From: JAGOEX01 sp964630905
GTDB taxonomy: Bacteria; UBP6; UBA1177
Reading direction: 5' to 3'
Assembly (NCBI GenBank): GCA_964630905.1
Contig: CAZVWR010000001.1
Coordinates: forward strand, 62,001 to 126,000
Length of the DNA: 64,000 bases
In this document: in pieces, positions 1 through 8,614 of the stretch
Layout of the letters: each line of letters begins with the position of its first letter
How positions within the stretch are numbered: position 1 is the stretch's first letter
The notes under the pieces: model-generated
The model's input: the letters and a program-made list of their open reading frames with translations, nothing else
Told to the model about the DNA's origin: nothing
Database searches by the model: none
Position numbers and translations under genes: made by a program

Positions 1-684
1 GGCTATTAACAATTTTACATTTTCATCTTTTATATTCTCAAAAATTTTAAGCAAATCATTTATGCCTTTGTATTCTCTTATCTGCCCAAAACACAAAAAA
101 ACAAAATCGTCACTTTGTAACCCAAGTCTTTTTTTTGATTCCAATTTGCCTATTTTGTTTGGATAGTGTTCAGCGTAATGACCATGTGGAATGACAACGA
201 TAATACTTGGATTAACATCATATTTCTCACAGACCATCTTTTTTGCATATTCAGAGTGAACAATTATTTTGTCACAAAATTCTGCAAAACTGGTCATAAT
301 GTTTATCTCATAATCTTGATCTTGAGATTCATGTGAAATTAAATTATGAACAGTCCATATGATCTTAAAACCATTCATTTTTGCATGGATAACAGTGTCA
401 ATAAAATTCAAAAAAACTGTTTTATCTGAAAAACTGAAAAACGGATGAAGCCAGTGCATGTGAATATATTTACATTTGTCTTTCAAAGCATTTATTGTTT
501 CTTTGGAGAACTTGTTTGAAGGAAACCCGAAAACATTAATTCTTTTCTGTCTATTGATCTCCCTGTAAAAAAGATGTTGATAAGGATTTGATTTAAAATC
601 TGGAAAGAATACAACACCTTTTTTTTCACCTTCAAAATATGTTGTGGGATTTAAATCCGATGTGTTTTTTAGAATATCATTCAT
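1..684 (-). CDS. Glycosyltransferase family 4-like protein (partial, 3' end outside window)
   Basis: An open frame runs from ATG at 684 to the window edge, so the C-terminus is missing. About 228 residues are visible. They include an N-terminal GT-B-like region with HNLISHE and HSEYAKK, and the linker motif GQIREYKGINDLL, which is typical of the start of the C-terminal nucleotide-sugar-binding domain of GT4 enzymes. The expected role is transfer of a sugar from an activated donor to a lipid-linked or surface glycan at the cytoplasmic membrane. The start overlaps the stop of the upstream pyruvyl-transferase-like gene by 8 bp, indicating translational coupling within the polysaccharide cluster. 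Donor and acceptor cannot be read from the sequence. Confidence 0.8.
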   Translation of the reverse strand, partial: MNDILKNTSDLNPTTYFEGEKKGVVFFPDFKSNPYQHLFYREINRQKRINVFGFPSNKFSKETINALKDKCKYIHMHWLHPFFSFSDKTVFLNFIDTVIHAKMNGFKIIWTVHNLISHESQDQDYEINIMTSFAEFCDKIIVHSEYAKKMVCEKYDVNPSIIVVIPHGHYAEHYPNKIGKLESKKRLGLQSDDFVFLCFGQIREYKGINDLLKIFENIKDENVKLLIA

Positions 685-1513
685 TTCTTATAAACAAATC
701 TCTCGGAAAAGATTCCAACATTTTTTCTTTATCAAATATCGGCGGTTGGAGTAAAACACCGGATTCTTCACTAATAACACCATCTGTTTTGTCAGTCGGC
801 TTGTTAAGTTTTCTTCCTGTTCCTTCCAGATAATCTTCATATTTAAAAAGGTTTTCTCCACCAACAGGTAGCAAGAATTTTACAGGAACTCCAAATGCTT
901 CGGCAACAATTATTCCGTGTAAAGAGGAGGTGAATACCAACTCACTTGTAATTATTTCGCTTATGATTTTTTTCCATGAACCAAGGGGAGACACAAGCTT
1001 CACCCCATTCAATTCTTTTGTATTTATAAAATTAAGATCATTAAGGTTGGGGATTAAGATTGTTTTTCCTTTTTGAATCTTTCTTTTTAACTCCGGAAAC
1101 AAAAAAGGAATTAATAAAGCGGGATCACCATATATCTGAGGCACATTTATTCCTTTATTTTCGAGAAACTTTTTTGTAAGAGGACCTCTAACCATCCTGA
1201 CATCAAGATTTATAAATTTGTGTTTTTCCAAATCTATTTTCCCGTTCACACCTGAACCCCAAACAACATCATTGTCTTTTGCAAAATGAAGAATTGAACC
1301 AATTGCAAGAAGCTTTTTATCACTACTTTGCAAAGCTGTCTTCAATTTTTTCTTTTTTAATATTGCATCTACAACAACAAGGGACAAAAAATCTCCGAAA
1401 TTTTGACCAACCGTGATCCATTTAACTCCCTTGTTTTTTTGAAACCATACCAAGTGATTGAACAAATACCTATATTTTAAATAGTCTTTCGCCAATAAAA
1501 AACCAGACATCAT
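677..1513 (-). CDS. Polysaccharide pyruvyl transferase family protein
   Basis: 278 residues. The pattern GSILHFA..NDVVWGSGVNG, then VRGPLTKKFLENKG and IYGDPALLIP, is characteristic of the polysaccharide pyruvyl transferase fold (PF04230), whose members place ketal-linked pyruvate on exopolysaccharide sugars. A late TSSLHGIIVAEAFGVP segment is the usual family motif near the active site. The gene overlaps the upstream SGNH/radical-SAM gene by 4 bp (ATGA) and the downstream glycosyltransferase by 8 bp, so it lies inside a coupled operon. Membership of the family is clear. The actual chemistry may differ, because many homologues are glycosyltransferase-like and uncharacterised. Confidence 0.82.
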   Translation of the reverse strand: MMSGFLLAKDYLKYRYLFNHLVWFQKNKGVKWITVGQNFGDFLSLVVVDAILKKKKLKTALQSSDKKLLAIGSILHFAKDNDVVWGSGVNGKIDLEKHKFINLDVRMVRGPLTKKFLENKGINVPQIYGDPALLIPFLFPELKRKIQKGKTILIPNLNDLNFINTKELNGVKLVSPLGSWKKIISEIITSELVFTSSLHGIIVAEAFGVPVKFLLPVGGENLFKYEDYLEGTGRKLNKPTDKTDGVISEESGVLLQPPIFDKEKMLESFPRDLFIRNE

Positions 1514-3153
1514 TTGAACACCTTTTTAATAAAACCCCTGATCTTTGAATGGTACTTAAGACTGTTCTGGGCAAAAACTGCTATCTTTTCACTTATGTTT
1601 CTCGGAGGAAAATTATATTCAGCCCTGATAAAAGGATCATCAAAATCTTTGTATTCATTTCCATAGATAACTTTTCCGTCTTTATCTTTATATACACCAC
1701 CCTGCCGAGCAAAAGACATAACATGATTATACTCTAACTCCTTATAACCATTTTCTATAATGTTGGCAACACCATCATCTGTGCCTTCAGAAACACCGGG
1801 ATACGGACCAGGCAATAAAAGAGGCCTGAAATTTCCTTGAAACAAATTCCCAAAAATACACCTATATTGCGTATATGGTTGAAATAAATTAGAGTCATAT
1901 CCAACATTTCCGACATTATCCACAACAAAAAAATGAACTCCGGAATAGGTAAGTTTGCCATTACATGAAACATCTGCTTTCATGTATTTAAGCATTCCAT
2001 CATCCATATATTTTGCGATGAGTTTTGCTTCTTCTTCTGAATATGCTTGCGGATATTTTTTGTTCTTGTAATAACCTTGAAGTCTCCGTACATGAATTAA
2101 AAAATTATGTTTTCTAAAAAACTCTATATCTTCTTGAAAATGTTTGAGGTAAGGAGGATATCCGACATATACAGTTGGAATTTCAATTCCGTTTTCTCTA
2201 AAATATAAAAGATGTTTCAGGTATTCTTCTTTTGTAGTCGCACAAGGATGAAAAGAGCCAACTATGTGCAATCTTCCCTCTTTTGCCAGATTCGATTTTG
2301 CAACATTTCTAGCTTGCTCTGTATCAAGATTACTTATGACCCTTAATTGCCATTTTTTTTCTGACTCAAACATTTTGATAATTTCAGAAAATGCTTTCCC
2401 GAGAGTTGGTTCCCCAAAACCAAGATAAACATAAAGATTTTGGCTGCCAAAAGATTCTTTGAATGCATTTCTCCAGTCTTCAATCGTTCCAAAAAACCTA
2501 TCTTTAGGAGAATGCAAACCAATATAATAACAATATGGGCACCTGTAATTACATTTTGCTTCTCTGCCATTATACTGCCATAAAATTGTTGTGTTTTTTC
2601 TTGGCACATACCACATCAGACATTTACAAATTATTTCATATCCCAAGCTGTTAGGGTGTAAGTCATCTCTTAATCCATCTTCTGGTCTTTTTAGCTCTCT
2701 TTTCCACAAAGCATTTATGTCTGCAATTTTTACCCTTTTTTCATAACCAATTTCTCTTACAATCTCACTGTATTGATCAACATCATGATTATATTTTCTT
2801 TCTGAGAAATCAAACGATGGAGAAACCGTATTTACTATTACTCTCGTGCCAATTCTTTCAAAATCATCAACCATTTTGATAATATTTTTCTTATATTCCG
2901 CCTTATCAACGCCTTTTCTCCAATCATTCATCCCAAAACCAATAATAACAACATCCGGTTTTTTATCTAAAAGCTCCGGCAATCTTTTTAAACCATCCCT
3001 TGAAGTTTCACCAACAACACCTGCATTAATGAATTCGGCATCAACTTCCGGATACTGGTTTTTGAAAGTTTTTTCAAACTGTGAAACATATTCTTTAGTT
3101 ATAGAGTCACCGAAAAAAACTTTATTAGATACATATCGCAAATCACTTTCCAT
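1510..3153 (-). CDS. SGNH/GDSL hydrolase - radical SAM fusion protein
   Basis: 547 residues with two domains. Residues ~10-185 form an SGNH hydrolase: block I FFGDSIT, a GFGMND block with the oxyanion Asn, and DDLHPNSLGYEII carrying the DxxH catalytic pair. Such domains remove or move O-acyl groups on glycans. From ~195 a radical-SAM-like module begins with CNYRCPYCYY, a CxxxCxxC [4Fe-4S] motif, followed by LGFGEPTLG, which resembles the GGEP SAM-binding motif. No SPASM-type Cys cluster is obvious at the C-terminus. The gene follows the Wzt-like ATPase by one base and overlaps the next gene by 4 bp. It is therefore likely a polysaccharide-tailoring enzyme; the substrate is unknown and the fusion is unusual. 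Confidence 0.75.
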   Translation of the reverse strand: MESDLRYVSNKVFFGDSITKEYVSQFEKTFKNQYPEVDAEFINAGVVGETSRDGLKRLPELLDKKPDVVIIGFGMNDWRKGVDKAEYKKNIIKMVDDFERIGTRVIVNTVSPSFDFSERKYNHDVDQYSEIVREIGYEKRVKIADINALWKRELKRPEDGLRDDLHPNSLGYEIICKCLMWYVPRKNTTILWQYNGREAKCNYRCPYCYYIGLHSPKDRFFGTIEDWRNAFKESFGSQNLYVYLGFGEPTLGKAFSEIIKMFESEKKWQLRVISNLDTEQARNVAKSNLAKEGRLHIVGSFHPCATTKEEYLKHLLYFRENGIEIPTVYVGYPPYLKHFQEDIEFFRKHNFLIHVRRLQGYYKNKKYPQAYSEEEAKLIAKYMDDGMLKYMKADVSCNGKLTYSGVHFFVVDNVGNVGYDSNLFQPYTQYRCIFGNLFQGNFRPLLLPGPYPGVSEGTDDGVANIIENGYKELEYNHVMSFARQGGVYKDKDGKVIYGNEYKDFDDPFIRAEYNFPPRNISEKIAVFAQNSLKYHSKIRGFIKKVFK

Positions 3154-3154
3154 A

Positions 3155-4615
3155 TTAAAGACCTTTTTTAGTTTCCGTTTCCCACAACAACTGTGGTCTC
3201 ACTACTCCACCAAACTTTCCATACCAAACTCCATCACGATCACAGTCGTCTACCTTCATGGAAAGAATATTATTGTTTTCATAAACAATATTTAATCCAC
3301 TACTTACTACTTTTATAGCAAGAGTATATACTTCATCATTGAGAAGATTTGCTGGAATATAACATTTCCCAAACAAAACTTCTTTTTCAACTTTGCGAGG
3401 ATTACTCCTTGAGTTAAAAACTTTCATATTTTCAATTGTAAAAACATGTAAACTGAAATGAAGATCTATTTCTCCCATAAGATTCCAGACCTCAAATTCA
3501 ATGTTAAAAGGTGTATCAACTCTGATAATACCATTGGGAGTTGAAGGAATGATTTCTGCCCTCTTAATACGCACAAACTCATTTCCGGGAGCTTCCTCAG
3601 GGGAATTCCATTCAACTTTTAAGCTTTCATTTCTGTTTAGAGAAAGATATTTTTCGATAACTTTATTAGTTTCACCTTGATCAACCATAATACCATTCTG
3701 CAAACATATTGACCTTTTACTCAATGCCTTTATGGCGGTCATATTATGACTAACAAAAAGAACTGTCCTTCCTTCTTTCTTACTAATGTCCCCCATTTTT
3801 CCAAGGCACTTTTTCTGGAATTCGGCATCTCCGACGGCAAGCACTTCATCAACGACGAGTATTTCGGGATCAAGGTGTGCGGCAACTGCAAATGCGAGCC
3901 GGACATACATTCCGCTGGAATATCTTTTGACTGGTGTGTCAATGAACTTTTCAACGCCGGAAAAGTCAATGATTTCATCGAGTTTTCTGTCTATTTCCCA
4001 TTTTTTCATGCCGAGAATTGCACCGTTGAGATAGATGTTTTCTCTGCCTGTCAGTTCAGGGTGGAAACCAGTGCCGACTTCAAGGAGAGAGCCGATTCTG
4101 CCCTTTATCTTTACACAGCCGGAAGTGGGAGATGTTACACGGGACAGGATCTTTAAAAGAGTCGATTTTCCGGCACCGTTTGCACCGATAATTCCTAAAA
4201 CTTCGCCTTGACGAACTTCAAAATTTATATCTTTTAATGCATAAATTTTATCGTTTTTTGCCACCGATCTCGCTTCGCTCGTACACCGATTTTCTTTATC
4301 GTTAAATGCATTTTCATCGTTTTTGATCACAGATCTCGCTTCGCTCGACACAGATAAATCATCATTATTATTCTTTCTTTGTTCGGAGTCCGAAGGACGG
4401 AGTCCGTGGCTATCTGTTTTTTCGGTGTTCGGAGTCCGAAGGACGGAGTCCGTGGCTGAACTATATTTATTTATGGTGATTGGTGAGTTGGGGTCATCTT
4501 TGCCGCGTTTCCGTGCCCACCAGGCCTGGAGGTCTTTTGCGAGGGTTCCGTGGTTGATCACACCTAATCTATATTCTTTAGTTAAATTCTCAACTTTTAT
4601 TACGACATCGGACAT
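3155..4615 (-). CDS. Wzt-like ABC transporter ATP-binding protein of polysaccharide export
   Basis: 486 residues from ATG 4615 (MSDVVIKVENLTKEYRLG). The frame is open 46 codons further upstream, but that stretch only translates an 8-bp tandem repeat, so 4615 is chosen; no strong ribosome binding site is visible. Walker A is GANGAGKSTLLK, the ABC signature is YSSGMYVRLAFAVA and Walker B is ILVVDEVLAVGDAEF. The ~130 C-terminal residues form a Wzt-type carbohydrate-binding beta-sandwich. It powers export of undecaprenyl-linked O-antigen or teichoic-acid-like glycans together with the permease at 5261-6259. Residues ~52-120, just before the Walker region, are encoded by duplicated DNA repeats (4255-4460) absent from typical homologues. 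Confidence 0.88.
   Translation of the reverse strand: MSDVVIKVENLTKEYRLGVINHGTLAKDLQAWWARKRGKDDPNSPITINKYSSATDSVLRTPNTEKTDSHGLRPSDSEQRKNNNDDLSVSSEARSVIKNDENAFNDKENRCTSEARSVAKNDKIYALKDINFEVRQGEVLGIIGANGAGKSTLLKILSRVTSPTSGCVKIKGRIGSLLEVGTGFHPELTGRENIYLNGAILGMKKWEIDRKLDEIIDFSGVEKFIDTPVKRYSSGMYVRLAFAVAAHLDPEILVVDEVLAVGDAEFQKKCLGKMGDISKKEGRTVLFVSHNMTAIKALSKRSICLQNGIMVDQGETNKVIEKYLSLNRNESLKVEWNSPEEAPGNEFVRIKRAEIIPSTPNGIIRVDTPFNIEFEVWNLMGEIDLHFSLHVFTIENMKVFNSRSNPRKVEKEVLFGKCYIPANLLNDEVYTLAIKVVSSGLNIVYENNNILSMKVDDCDRDGVWYGKFGGVVRPQLLWETETKKGL
4255..4460. repeat. Duplicated repeat elements inside the Wzt-like ATPase gene
   Basis: Two copies of a 31-bp element starting GTTCGGAGTCCGAAGGACGG lie at 4381-4411 and 4427-4457. 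Two copies of GATCTCGCTTCGCTCG-type sequence lie near 4267 and 4328. They stay in frame and encode hydrophilic peptide (for example SEARSV twice). They fall between the N-terminal strand and the Walker A strand, in a loop that can tolerate extra residues. Confidence 0.8.
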
Positions 4616-4628
4616 TATGAGCACCGTT

Positions 4629-4742
4629 GGTGGAAGTGTGGAAGTGTGGAAGTGTGGAGGTGTGGAAGTGTGGAAGTGTGGAAGTGTGGAGGTGTGGAAG
4701 TGTGGAAATGTGGAGGTGTGGAGGTGTGGAAGTGTGGAAATG
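4629..4742. repeat. Octanucleotide tandem repeat (GTGGAAGT)n
   Basis: About 14 tandem copies of an 8-bp unit, GTGGAAGT with GTGGAGGT and GTGGAAAT variants, between the four-helix-bundle gene and the Wzt-like gene. On the minus strand, reading through it gives an 8-residue periodic peptide (HFHTSTLP). Because 8 is not a multiple of 3, a change in copy number would shift any reading frame crossing it. The tract directly follows the stop codon at 4743 and ends 14 bp before the ATG at 4615. Confidence 0.9.
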
Positions 4743-5117
4743 TCATTTTTCAACTCTGTTTTTTGTAACTGAATGGAGTGAGTTCAGTCTATTGGACACA
4801 ATTCTTATGTCTGCTTTCAACTCTTTGAACTGTTCATCGTTTATATATCCGAGATCTTTTGCTATATGAAGGTGAGACAATGTTTCCATTAAAGATCCAT
4901 AAGCAATTTGATAAAAATGTGCCCTATCTTTCATTGATTTTCTTCCAGTTCCCTCGGCTATATTGGATGGAACAGAAACCGCTGCTCTTGTAATCTGAGA
5001 AACCAGACCAAATTTTTCATTTGCAGGAAATTTTTCAGTTATTTTATATATATTTTTCGCTAAATCTTTAGAGTTCTGCCAAACGTCCAGTTTTTCAAAA
5101 CCAAACTCATAATCCAT
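4743..5117 (-). CDS. Four-helix-bundle protein (S23-like, PF05635 family)
   Basis: 124 residues, all predicted helical. The hallmark pattern FEKLDVWQNSKDLAKNIYKIT, then VSQITRAAVSVPSNIAEGTGRKS, then FYQIAYGSLMET matches the four-helix-bundle family first found in 23S rRNA intervening sequences and common beside polysaccharide and LPS genes. No catalytic residues are known for the family. It sits between the permease and ATPase genes of the exporter. The last codons abut the octanucleotide repeat tract, which may have replaced the original 3' end. Confidence 0.85.
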   Translation of the reverse strand: MDYEFGFEKLDVWQNSKDLAKNIYKITEKFPANEKFGLVSQITRAAVSVPSNIAEGTGRKSMKDRAHFYQIAYGSLMETLSHLHIAKDLGYINDEQFKELKADIRIVSNRLNSLHSVTKNRVEK

Positions 5118-5177
5118 TGAACACTCCTAAAGCAGCCAAAACGCCGTTTATTATACACGCCACCGACACAAAAAGCA

Positions 5178-5265
5178 ATCACCATTCCACCATTCCGCCG
5201 TTCCACCGTTCCACCATTACACCATTACACCATTCCACGGGCGAACACATGGGTTCGCCCCTACA
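5178..5265. repeat. Pyrimidine heptamer tract plus palindrome A
   Basis: Repeated CCACCATT/CCACCGTT/CACCATTA units run into the palindrome GGGCGAACACATGGGTTCGC (from 5239). The distal edge provides TAG (5261-5263), the stop codon of the ABC-2 permease. The same composite (pyrimidine tract followed by palindrome A) recurs at 6285-6340, 8818-8935, 10368-10500, 11985-12085 and 13120-13224. Confidence 0.85.
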
Positions 5266-6259
5266 CCGTATCCACAAAATCCTTTTCGACGAGGTTGAAT
5301 ATGAGGATGCCTGCAAAAAGGAGGAAGATGGTGGCGACAATGCTGATGGCGTATTCGTGGATTGCGGGAAATCCGGTTGAAAAGAAGGCGTGTTTGAATC
5401 CTTCAAGGACTGGGACGACGGGGTTGAGCATATAGATCAGTCGCCATTTTGTTGGCACCATTGAGAGCGGATAGACGATCGGGGTGGCATACATCCATAG
5501 CTGAATTCCGAACCCTACAAGATATGTCATGTCGCGATATTTTGTGGTGAGCGATGTGATAATTAGTCCTATCCCGAGCCCGAGAAGTGACATTTGTAAA
5601 ACAAAGAGGGGCAAAGCAAGAAGTGTAAGATAATTGGGGGTAACAACCATCCCTCTGAAATAATAAATGGCTATAACTATTAAGAAAAGCGCAAACTGGA
5701 TAAAGAATCTCACCAGTGCTGAAATGACTTGACTCACTGGAACTGTAAGCCTTGAGAAATATACTTTTTTAAACAAGTGTGCATTGCCGACAAATGTGTT
5801 TGATGTTGAAGTAAGGCATGTTGAAAAATAGTTCCAGAGTATTATCCCGTTCATATAAAAAAGAACCTGAGGAACACCGTCAGTAGGAATCTTTGCAATG
5901 TGCCCAAACACCAGCAGAAACATCAGCGTTGTCATGATCGGCTGAATGAAGAACCACAAAGGACCAAGGATCGTCTGCTTATAAATTGAAGTGATATCCC
6001 TTTTCACAAACATATAAACAAGATCACGAAATTCCCACAACTCCTTCAAATTCAGACGGAAAAATGAGGATTTAGGGGTGATTATTGTGGACCACTCTGA
6101 CCTTTCCCCCAACCCCTTACCGACCTTTCCCCCTGCCCCTTTCCTAAAGGAACGGGGGGTGTTTTCAAGTCCCTCGCCTTTAGGAGAGGGATTTAGGGTG
6201 AGGTCAGTTTTGGATGGGGTTTCGCCCTTGCCCTGTGATTTTATTTTATTGGGCGTCAT
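5261..6259 (-). CDS. ABC-2 type polysaccharide export permease (Wzm-like)
   Basis: 332 residues. From residue ~66 the protein matches ABC-2 polysaccharide permeases: FFRLNLKELWEFRDLVYMF, then VKRDITSIYKQTILGPLWFFIQ, six hydrophobic segments and PVVPVLEGFKHAFF near the end. It forms the membrane channel paired with the Wzt-like ATPase. The first ~55 residues are encoded mainly by repeat DNA (repeat C, 6099-6210), and the ATG itself lies inside palindrome GGGCGTCATAAATGTCGCCC (6251-6270). The TAG stop lies in another palindrome. The functional start may be downstream of the repeat, but no in-frame Met with a ribosome binding site was seen there. Confidence 0.85.
   Translation of the reverse strand: MTPNKIKSQGKGETPSKTDLTLNPSPKGEGLENTPRSFRKGAGGKVGKGLGERSEWSTIITPKSSFFRLNLKELWEFRDLVYMFVKRDITSIYKQTILGPLWFFIQPIMTTLMFLLVFGHIAKIPTDGVPQVLFYMNGIILWNYFSTCLTSTSNTFVGNAHLFKKVYFSRLTVPVSQVISALVRFFIQFALFLIVIAIYYFRGMVVTPNYLTLLALPLFVLQMSLLGLGIGLIITSLTTKYRDMTYLVGFGIQLWMYATPIVYPLSMVPTKWRLIYMLNPVVPVLEGFKHAFFSTGFPAIHEYAISIVATIFLLFAGILIFNLVEKDFVDTV
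6099..6210. repeat. Repeat C inside the ABC-2 permease gene
   Basis: A composite of the type GACCTTTCCCCC...CCTTTCCTAAAGGAACGGGG...AAGTCCCTCGCCTTTAGGAG...GGATTTAGGGTGAGGTCAG. Near-identical copies occur at 12471-12575 inside tilS and at 14648-14735 downstream of asnS. The permease and tilS copies are translated from the same strand of the repeat in the same frame, giving the shared peptide LTLNPSPKGEGLENTPRSF in two unrelated proteins. Confidence 0.9.
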
Positions 6260-6340
6260 AAATGTCGCCCCTACGATTATCTTTCACCATTTCCACCATT
6301 ACACCTTTCCACGGGCGAACACACGGGTTCGCCCCTACCT
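6251..6340. repeat. Two palindrome A copies flanking a pyrimidine tract
   Basis: Palindrome GGGCGTCATAAATGTCGCCC (6251-6270) contains the ATG of the permease on the minus strand. A tract of CACCATT-type units follows, then GGGCGAACACACGGGTTCGC (from 6313). The latter ends in CCCCTA, which supplies the TAG stop of the ankyrin gene at 6335. Confidence 0.85.
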
Positions 6341-8368
6341 CATCATCAATATCTCGGCTTCGAGGAGTCCACCGGAGATGTTTTTATCATATTTTATCAT
6401 TCTGTCAATCATTGCGCCTCTTCTTTTGTCTTTTTCACTGCCGGGCTTCCTGACTCTGTCCCAGAGTCTGCTGAACCTTTGAATTTCAAGTCGGAGCATG
6501 TTGGCTTTTTCTGTGATTGTTCTATCCTGCATTGCATTCTGCATGCTTGCAACTGCTCCGTTGAAATTTTTTGAAAGATATTGTGAAATGGCGGTGTCAA
6601 AATCTTTCTGTCCGCTGAAATTCTGCTTATATTCAATGTTTTCAGGCATTACTATTTTTTTTGTTTCTGCTTTTTCAACATAAACATACTCCGCTCTCTT
6701 ACTTTCTGGGATGAGCTTTACTGCGTGACTTAAGATGTATTCATCATTTTTTTTGAGGTGGTCGTAATTGAAAAATCCATACATCAGGAATATCGCAAAT
6801 ATCGCTATAACATTAAGAGTTCTGAGTATTGTTATCGGAGAAAATGACATCTGATTTCCAATGTGTTCTTTGTAAAAACTGATAAATGGCGGTTTTGTTC
6901 CGTCTTTATTTATCGCTGCTGCAAACAACGCGGCAGGCCTTAAAAGAAAATTAAAAATGAAAAATACTCCAACCGGAATGACAAGAAAAACAAACGGATA
7001 ATCAAAGCTGTTCGGGTGAACCCCCATCGCACTTGTGAGAACAAGATAAACTGCAAGAATTTCTAATAGATAGACTCTGTATGATTCCTTGCTTGGCCAG
7101 TCTGTGAAAATGAGTGCCGCTATGAATGTTATCCCTGAAAAAACAAATGACACAAAGAAAGGAAGTGCAATGGAAGTAAGAAGCAGAATTAAACCGAAAA
7201 TCCTGAAAGAATACATGATCTTATCAGGGAACATTTTTCTTTTGAGGAATGCAGCTATCTCTTTATCTGTTGTTTTATGAAGCGGATAGTGACCATCTTT
7301 ATTTACTGCAACAAGGTTCGCTTTCTTTTTTACTATACTTTTTACAAGTTCGAGGTCGTTTGAGCCAGCGGCAAGATGAAGCGGTGTGTTCTTTCTATCA
7401 TCATACGGCTTTACATCGGCACCTTTTTCAACAAGGAGAAGTGCAACATCCCTGAAATTGTTTCTGATAGCGATATTCAGAACGCTATTTCCATTCTTAT
7501 CCTTTGTTTTCGGGTCTGCACCATATTCGACAAGAAGTTTTGAAACATTCATTTGACAGTTCTTCAGAGCAAAGACCAGAACAGGTTCATCACCTTCAGT
7601 GACATTTGGTGAAGCACCGTTCTTGATAAGAATTTCAGCCAGCTCCGTCCAATTGTTCCTGAGAGCTGCAAAAAGCATTGTTCTGCCCCGAAGATCTATA
7701 ACGCAATTCGGGTCAGTCCCTTTTTCAATTAAAAGCTTTGCAACTTCAAGATGTTTATTTTTCAAAGCGAAAACTGCCGGGCACATCCCTTCGATATTTT
7801 TGCTGTTCACATCGGCATTTTTTTCAATAAGAAAATTCACAACTTCAAGGTGTCCATAGTTTGACGCTCTATGCAGAGCAGTCCAGCCCCTTTCGTTCTT
7901 CAGATTCACATTTGCACCGTTCTCAACAAGAACTTTTATAACTTCAAGATGTCCTTCCTTTGACGCTTCCTGAAGAGCAGTCCAGCCGCCGGTACTTTTC
8001 TGATTTACATTCGCCCCTTCGCCAAGGTATTGAAGAACTCCCTGAACACTGTTGTTTTTTGCCGCAGTTACAAGATCTATTATTTCTGTGTTTCCCGATT
8101 CTTCCCTTTCTTCAACCATCAGATCTTGAGTCAGTTCAAGCGGCTGATCCTCTTCCTCCTCTTCAAGTCCCCTTGTCAAAGGGGATTTAGGGGATTCAAC
8201 CCTCTCAACCTTCAACTCCTCAACCTTCTCGACATCCCCTGAGGCAAACGGATTTTCATCAAGATCGCCTTCAAGATCGCGTTTTATCTCGTTCCACTTC
8301 CTCTCACAGTCAGCAGAACAGTAGGTTCCGTTCTCCACCGGTTTTCCGCAAACTTTGCATCTTGTCAT
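6335..8368 (-). CDS. Zinc-ribbon, ankyrin-repeat integral membrane protein
   Basis: 677 residues with a good ribosome binding site (GGAGGG) before ATG 8368. The N-terminus MTRCKVCGKPVENGTYCSADC is a small zinc ribbon with two Cys pairs. An acidic linker containing a repeat-derived stretch (KSPLTRG, DNA 8153-8192) follows. About eight ankyrin repeats lie at residues ~95-385 (GWTALQEASKEGHLEVIKVL and relatives), then four to six membrane segments at ~395-540 and a helical C-terminal region. The ankyrins imply protein-protein interaction on the cytoplasmic face; no enzymatic domain is visible. The stop codon is TAG of palindrome A. Confidence 0.8.
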   Translation of the reverse strand: MTRCKVCGKPVENGTYCSADCERKWNEIKRDLEGDLDENPFASGDVEKVEELKVERVESPKSPLTRGLEEEEEDQPLELTQDLMVEEREESGNTEIIDLVTAAKNNSVQGVLQYLGEGANVNQKSTGGWTALQEASKEGHLEVIKVLVENGANVNLKNERGWTALHRASNYGHLEVVNFLIEKNADVNSKNIEGMCPAVFALKNKHLEVAKLLIEKGTDPNCVIDLRGRTMLFAALRNNWTELAEILIKNGASPNVTEGDEPVLVFALKNCQMNVSKLLVEYGADPKTKDKNGNSVLNIAIRNNFRDVALLLVEKGADVKPYDDRKNTPLHLAAGSNDLELVKSIVKKKANLVAVNKDGHYPLHKTTDKEIAAFLKRKMFPDKIMYSFRIFGLILLLTSIALPFFVSFVFSGITFIAALIFTDWPSKESYRVYLLEILAVYLVLTSAMGVHPNSFDYPFVFLVIPVGVFFIFNFLLRPAALFAAAINKDGTKPPFISFYKEHIGNQMSFSPITILRTLNVIAIFAIFLMYGFFNYDHLKKNDEYILSHAVKLIPESKRAEYVYVEKAETKKIVMPENIEYKQNFSGQKDFDTAISQYLSKNFNGAVASMQNAMQDRTITEKANMLRLEIQRFSRLWDRVRKPGSEKDKRRGAMIDRMIKYDKNISGGLLEAEILMMR
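8153..8192. repeat. Short palindromic repeat inside the ankyrin gene
   Basis: AAGTCCCCTTGTCAAAGGGG followed by GATTTAGGGG. It resembles the distal half of repeat C (AAGTCCCT...GGGATTTAGGG) and falls in the acidic linker between the zinc ribbon and the ankyrins. Confidence 0.6.
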
Positions 8369-8457
8369 GGCACCCTCCGGAAATATTGAAATTATTAACT
8401 CCTCAAATAAATAAGAGATGAAATATTATACAAAATTTTTAAAGAACGGCAAATTGT

Positions 8458-8613
8458 ACGGGCGACATTTATGACGCCCACACACCGTTACACGATTCCA
8501 CCATTCAACTCACCCCGCCCTTCGACTTCGCTCAGGGCACCCCTCTCTTCGCAGAAAAGAGGGGTTTAAAATGCCCCCCTTCTTTCCTTCAGAGAGAAGG
8601 GGTTGGGGGATGA
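8458..8613. repeat. Intergenic cluster: palindrome A, CCATT tract, repeat B
   Basis: The 246-bp gap between the ankyrin and GT-C genes holds palindrome GGGCGACATTTATGACGCCC (8460-8479), a short CCACCATT tract, and repeat B. Repeat B has two hairpins: CCCCTCTCTTCGCAGAAAAG... and CCCCTTCTTT...AGAGAGAAGGGG. TAA of the GT-C gene lies at the repeat edge. No gene is seen in the gap. Confidence 0.85.
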
Positions 8614-8614
8614 G

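Noticed and set aside
4629..4742. CRISPR-like array because of regular repetition.
   Set aside because: The unit is 8 bp with no spacers and no cas genes are nearby.
4629..4753. N-terminal extension of the Wzt-like ATPase encoded by the octanucleotide tandem.
   Set aside because: The peptide is purely periodic, homologues start at MSDVVIKVENL, and the tract is more simply a noncoding repeat. The start at 4615 is preferred.
5117..5380. Plus-strand ORF beginning in the gap between the permease and the four-helix-bundle gene.
   Set aside because: The first half is repeat tract and the second half is antisense to the permease.
8460..8613. Possible structured RNA or riboswitch from the strong hairpins.
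   Set aside because: The same sequences recur in coding and intergenic sites and are explained by palindrome A and repeat B.
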